Source of the DNA: an uncultured Clostridia bacterium
GTDB lineage: Bacteria; Bacillota; Clostridia; TANB77; CAG-508
Reading direction: 5' to 3'
DNA: 23,932 bases
NCBI GenBank assembly: GCA_934155625.1
Contig: CAKPHD010000027.1
Span: forward strand, 1-23,932
Position numbers and translations under genes: made by a program. The stretch's first letter is position 1; every line of letters begins with the position of its first letter. Shown here piece by piece: positions 22,710 to 23,932 of this stretch. Below the pieces are notes generated by a model. That model did not search any database, was not told the DNA's origin, and saw only the letters and a list, made by a program, of their open reading frames with translations.

Positions 22710-23648
22710 ATGGAGAAAAAGCACAAAATAAGTTTAGTAATAGTGTTGTTAATTATAGCAATAATTATAATAGCTATTATGTCTTTCTTTATTTATCAAT
22801 TGTATAATGATAAGAAAACAACAAGTGCTACAATAAGTGAACTAAATGATAAAATAAATAATTTAGAAAAAAATCAAGATGATAAAACAGATAATTCTAA
22901 TAATCAATCTCTAGAAACAGATAAAAAAGAACAATTAGATATTAATGATGATTTAGTTAAACAATTACATGGATATATATTAAAAAGTGATGATTTTGGA
23001 AATGGTGGAGATTCAAGTAGCTTTGCACCAGTAAGTGAACACGTTAGCTTTTATAAAGATTCAAAAGTAACATACTCTTCACTATCAGATGCAGAAAAAA
23101 CATTAGTAGTATTGAAGAATTATAGTCAAAACGAAGTCAAACAAGTCAATAAATCACAATTAACAAATATTATAAAAACTGCGGATATACATGATATTGT
23201 AAAAGTTTATGACAATCTAAGTAATAAAGCAATGAAAATTTTCAACCAAACAAATATTAATTGGAAAAATTATGATGGGCTTGCTGCAACATTAGATTAT
23301 AATAATGATTGCTATTATTTGGTAGAATATGATGGTGGTGGTTTAGGCACATGTGAATATGGATACTCAGAAATTCAAAGTGCAGAAAAAGATCAAGAAA
23401 ATTTATATATATATGATAAATTTATTTATATAGATACTACTAATGAACTTATAAGTGAAGGAGATAATAAGACACATATATATACTTCATCTAATAAAAC
23501 AGAAGATATAGGATCAGAGAAAACTGATGAGAAAGTTAGCCAACTATATAAAAAATATGAAAGTAAGTTAAAGACATATAAACATACATTCAAACAAAGA
23601 GAAGATGGTTCTTATTATTGGGTAAGTTCAGAGCAAGTTAATAAATAA
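22710..23648 (+). CDS. Membrane-anchored extracytoplasmic hypothetical protein, 312 aa
   Basis: GGGGGTG upstream supports ATG 22710. Residues 7-31 form one membrane helix (SLVIVLLIIAIIIIAIMSFF) preceded by KKHK, so the rest should be outside the cell. Residues ~36-60 form a short coiled coil (ATISELNDKINNLEKNQDD), followed by an Asp/Asn/Lys-rich linker to ~75. The globular part (about 80-312) has a predicted mixed alpha/beta pattern with a Gly-rich DGGGLGTCEYGYSE segment containing its single Cys and a C-terminal YKHTFKQREDGSYYWVSSEQ. It ends with the kind of strand seen in many clostridial lipoprotein-like solute proteins. Not recognised as a named family. It is monocistronic, preceded by three phased repeats that suggest specific regulation. 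Confidence 0.8.
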   Translation: MEKKHKISLVIVLLIIAIIIIAIMSFFIYQLYNDKKTTSATISELNDKINNLEKNQDDKTDNSNNQSLETDKKEQLDINDDLVKQLHGYILKSDDFGNGGDSSSFAPVSEHVSFYKDSKVTYSSLSDAEKTLVVLKNYSQNEVKQVNKSQLTNIIKTADIHDIVKVYDNLSNKAMKIFNQTNINWKNYDGLAATLDYNNDCYYLVEYDGGGLGTCEYGYSEIQSAEKDQENLYIYDKFIYIDTTNELISEGDNKTHIYTSSNKTEDIGSEKTDEKVSQLYKKYESKLKTYKHTFKQREDGSYYWVSSEQVNK

Positions 23649-23709
23649 TTATAATATTATTATTAAATTTTTTTTACTTAGAGCCAATTAGAGTTTAAGA
23701 ATTTATAAC

Positions 23710-23738
23710 AAAAGTTGTTGCAATTGCAACAACTTTTT
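23710..23738 (+). terminator. Perfect-palindrome terminator after gene 22710-23648
   Basis: AAAAGTTGTTGC-AATT-GCAACAACTTTT is a 12-bp perfect stem with T-run, bidirectional. A weaker AATAAT/ATTATT hairpin with eight Ts at 23644-23677 lies before it. Confidence 0.8.
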
Positions 23739-23846
23739 ATTTATTTAGATGTATAATATGCTCATGAAAATTAAAGGAAGAAAATTTGGGGAATAATAGC
23801 AATAACTTCAAATTAGAGATACACCTTAAGAAAGGAAAGATAAAAA

Positions 23847-23932
23847 GTGAAAATTATAAAAAGAGATGGAAAAACAGTTGACTATAATTCAGAAAAAATC
23901 GAAATAGCAATAAAAAAAGCCAATAAAGAAGT
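23847..23932 (+). CDS. nrdD: Start of ATP-cone protein, probably anaerobic ribonucleotide reductase NrdD (3' end outside window)
   Basis: GTG at 23847, six bases after AAAGGAAAG, opens a frame that reads to the window end: KIIKRDGKTVDYNSEKIEIA and then IKKANKE. This is a clear N-terminal ATP-cone, the allosteric nucleotide-binding domain of ribonucleotide reductases. NrdD, the glycyl-radical class III enzyme, is the commonest carrier in anaerobic Clostridia. NrdR and class II or I reductases also have this domain, though NrdR has a zinc finger first, which is absent here. Only 28 codons are visible. No NrdR box was recognised in the 108 bp upstream. Confidence 0.7.
   Translation, partial: MKIIKRDGKTVDYNSEKIEIAIKKANKE

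Overview
This 23.9 kb window is a very AT-rich chromosomal segment, almost certainly from an anaerobic member of the Clostridia (Bacillota), probably an uncultured or gut-type species. The pointers are A-rich codon usage, strong Shine-Dalgarno sites, consensus sigma-A promoters with 16-18 bp spacers, a T-box in front of thrS, an S4/RluA enzyme, DnaE with an N-terminal PHP domain, and the start of an ATP-cone gene typical of class III ribonucleotide reductase at the right edge. There are no tRNA or rRNA genes and no CRISPR array.

Layout from left to right. (1) The 3' end of an Rpn/PD-(D/E)XK transposase-like gene, then an FAD-dependent dehydrogenase of the COG2509 type. (2) An orphan hypothetical gene with its own promoter and terminator (2043-2486), then a tightly packed pair: a GME-fold DUF6873-like protein and a YgjP/SprT-like zinc metalloprotease. 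(3) yqeY, then a structured RNA gene that fits 6S RNA, then dnaE. (4) A 66-aa orphan gene, a 185-nt near-perfect palindrome (MITE-like), and a large P-type ATPase of the MgtA family with unusual ion-site residues. (5) rnpB, then two minus-strand genes: an RluA-family pseudouridine synthase and an orphan 239-aa protein. (6) A decayed glycosyltransferase locus in which pieces of a GT2 gene and a GT4 gene are joined by deletions. (7) ychF, a small Asn/Thr-rich surface protein with an LPKAG tail, a T-box leader and thrS, then an unusually long hairpin. (8) Another orphan gene, a MacB/FtsX-type ABC transporter fused in one chain, a membrane-anchored hypothetical protein preceded by three phased repeats, and the start of an nrdD-like gene.

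Most genes are single transcription units with their own promoter and often a clear intrinsic terminator. Housekeeping functions (replication, tRNA charging, RNase P, YchF, 6S RNA) alternate with isolated orphan genes. Signals that ordinary annotation would miss are: two copies of a 29-nt hairpin with a conserved GGACCGGTTCT core and compensatory stem changes, one of which encodes the DnaE C-terminus; three ATCTC-N8-GTGAAAA sites spaced 31-32 bp apart; the 185-nt palindrome; the 26-bp hairpin behind thrS; and the triple-fragment glycosyltransferase remnant. I see no complete new multi-gene defence or biosynthetic system. The novelty lies in these non-coding elements and orphan genes.
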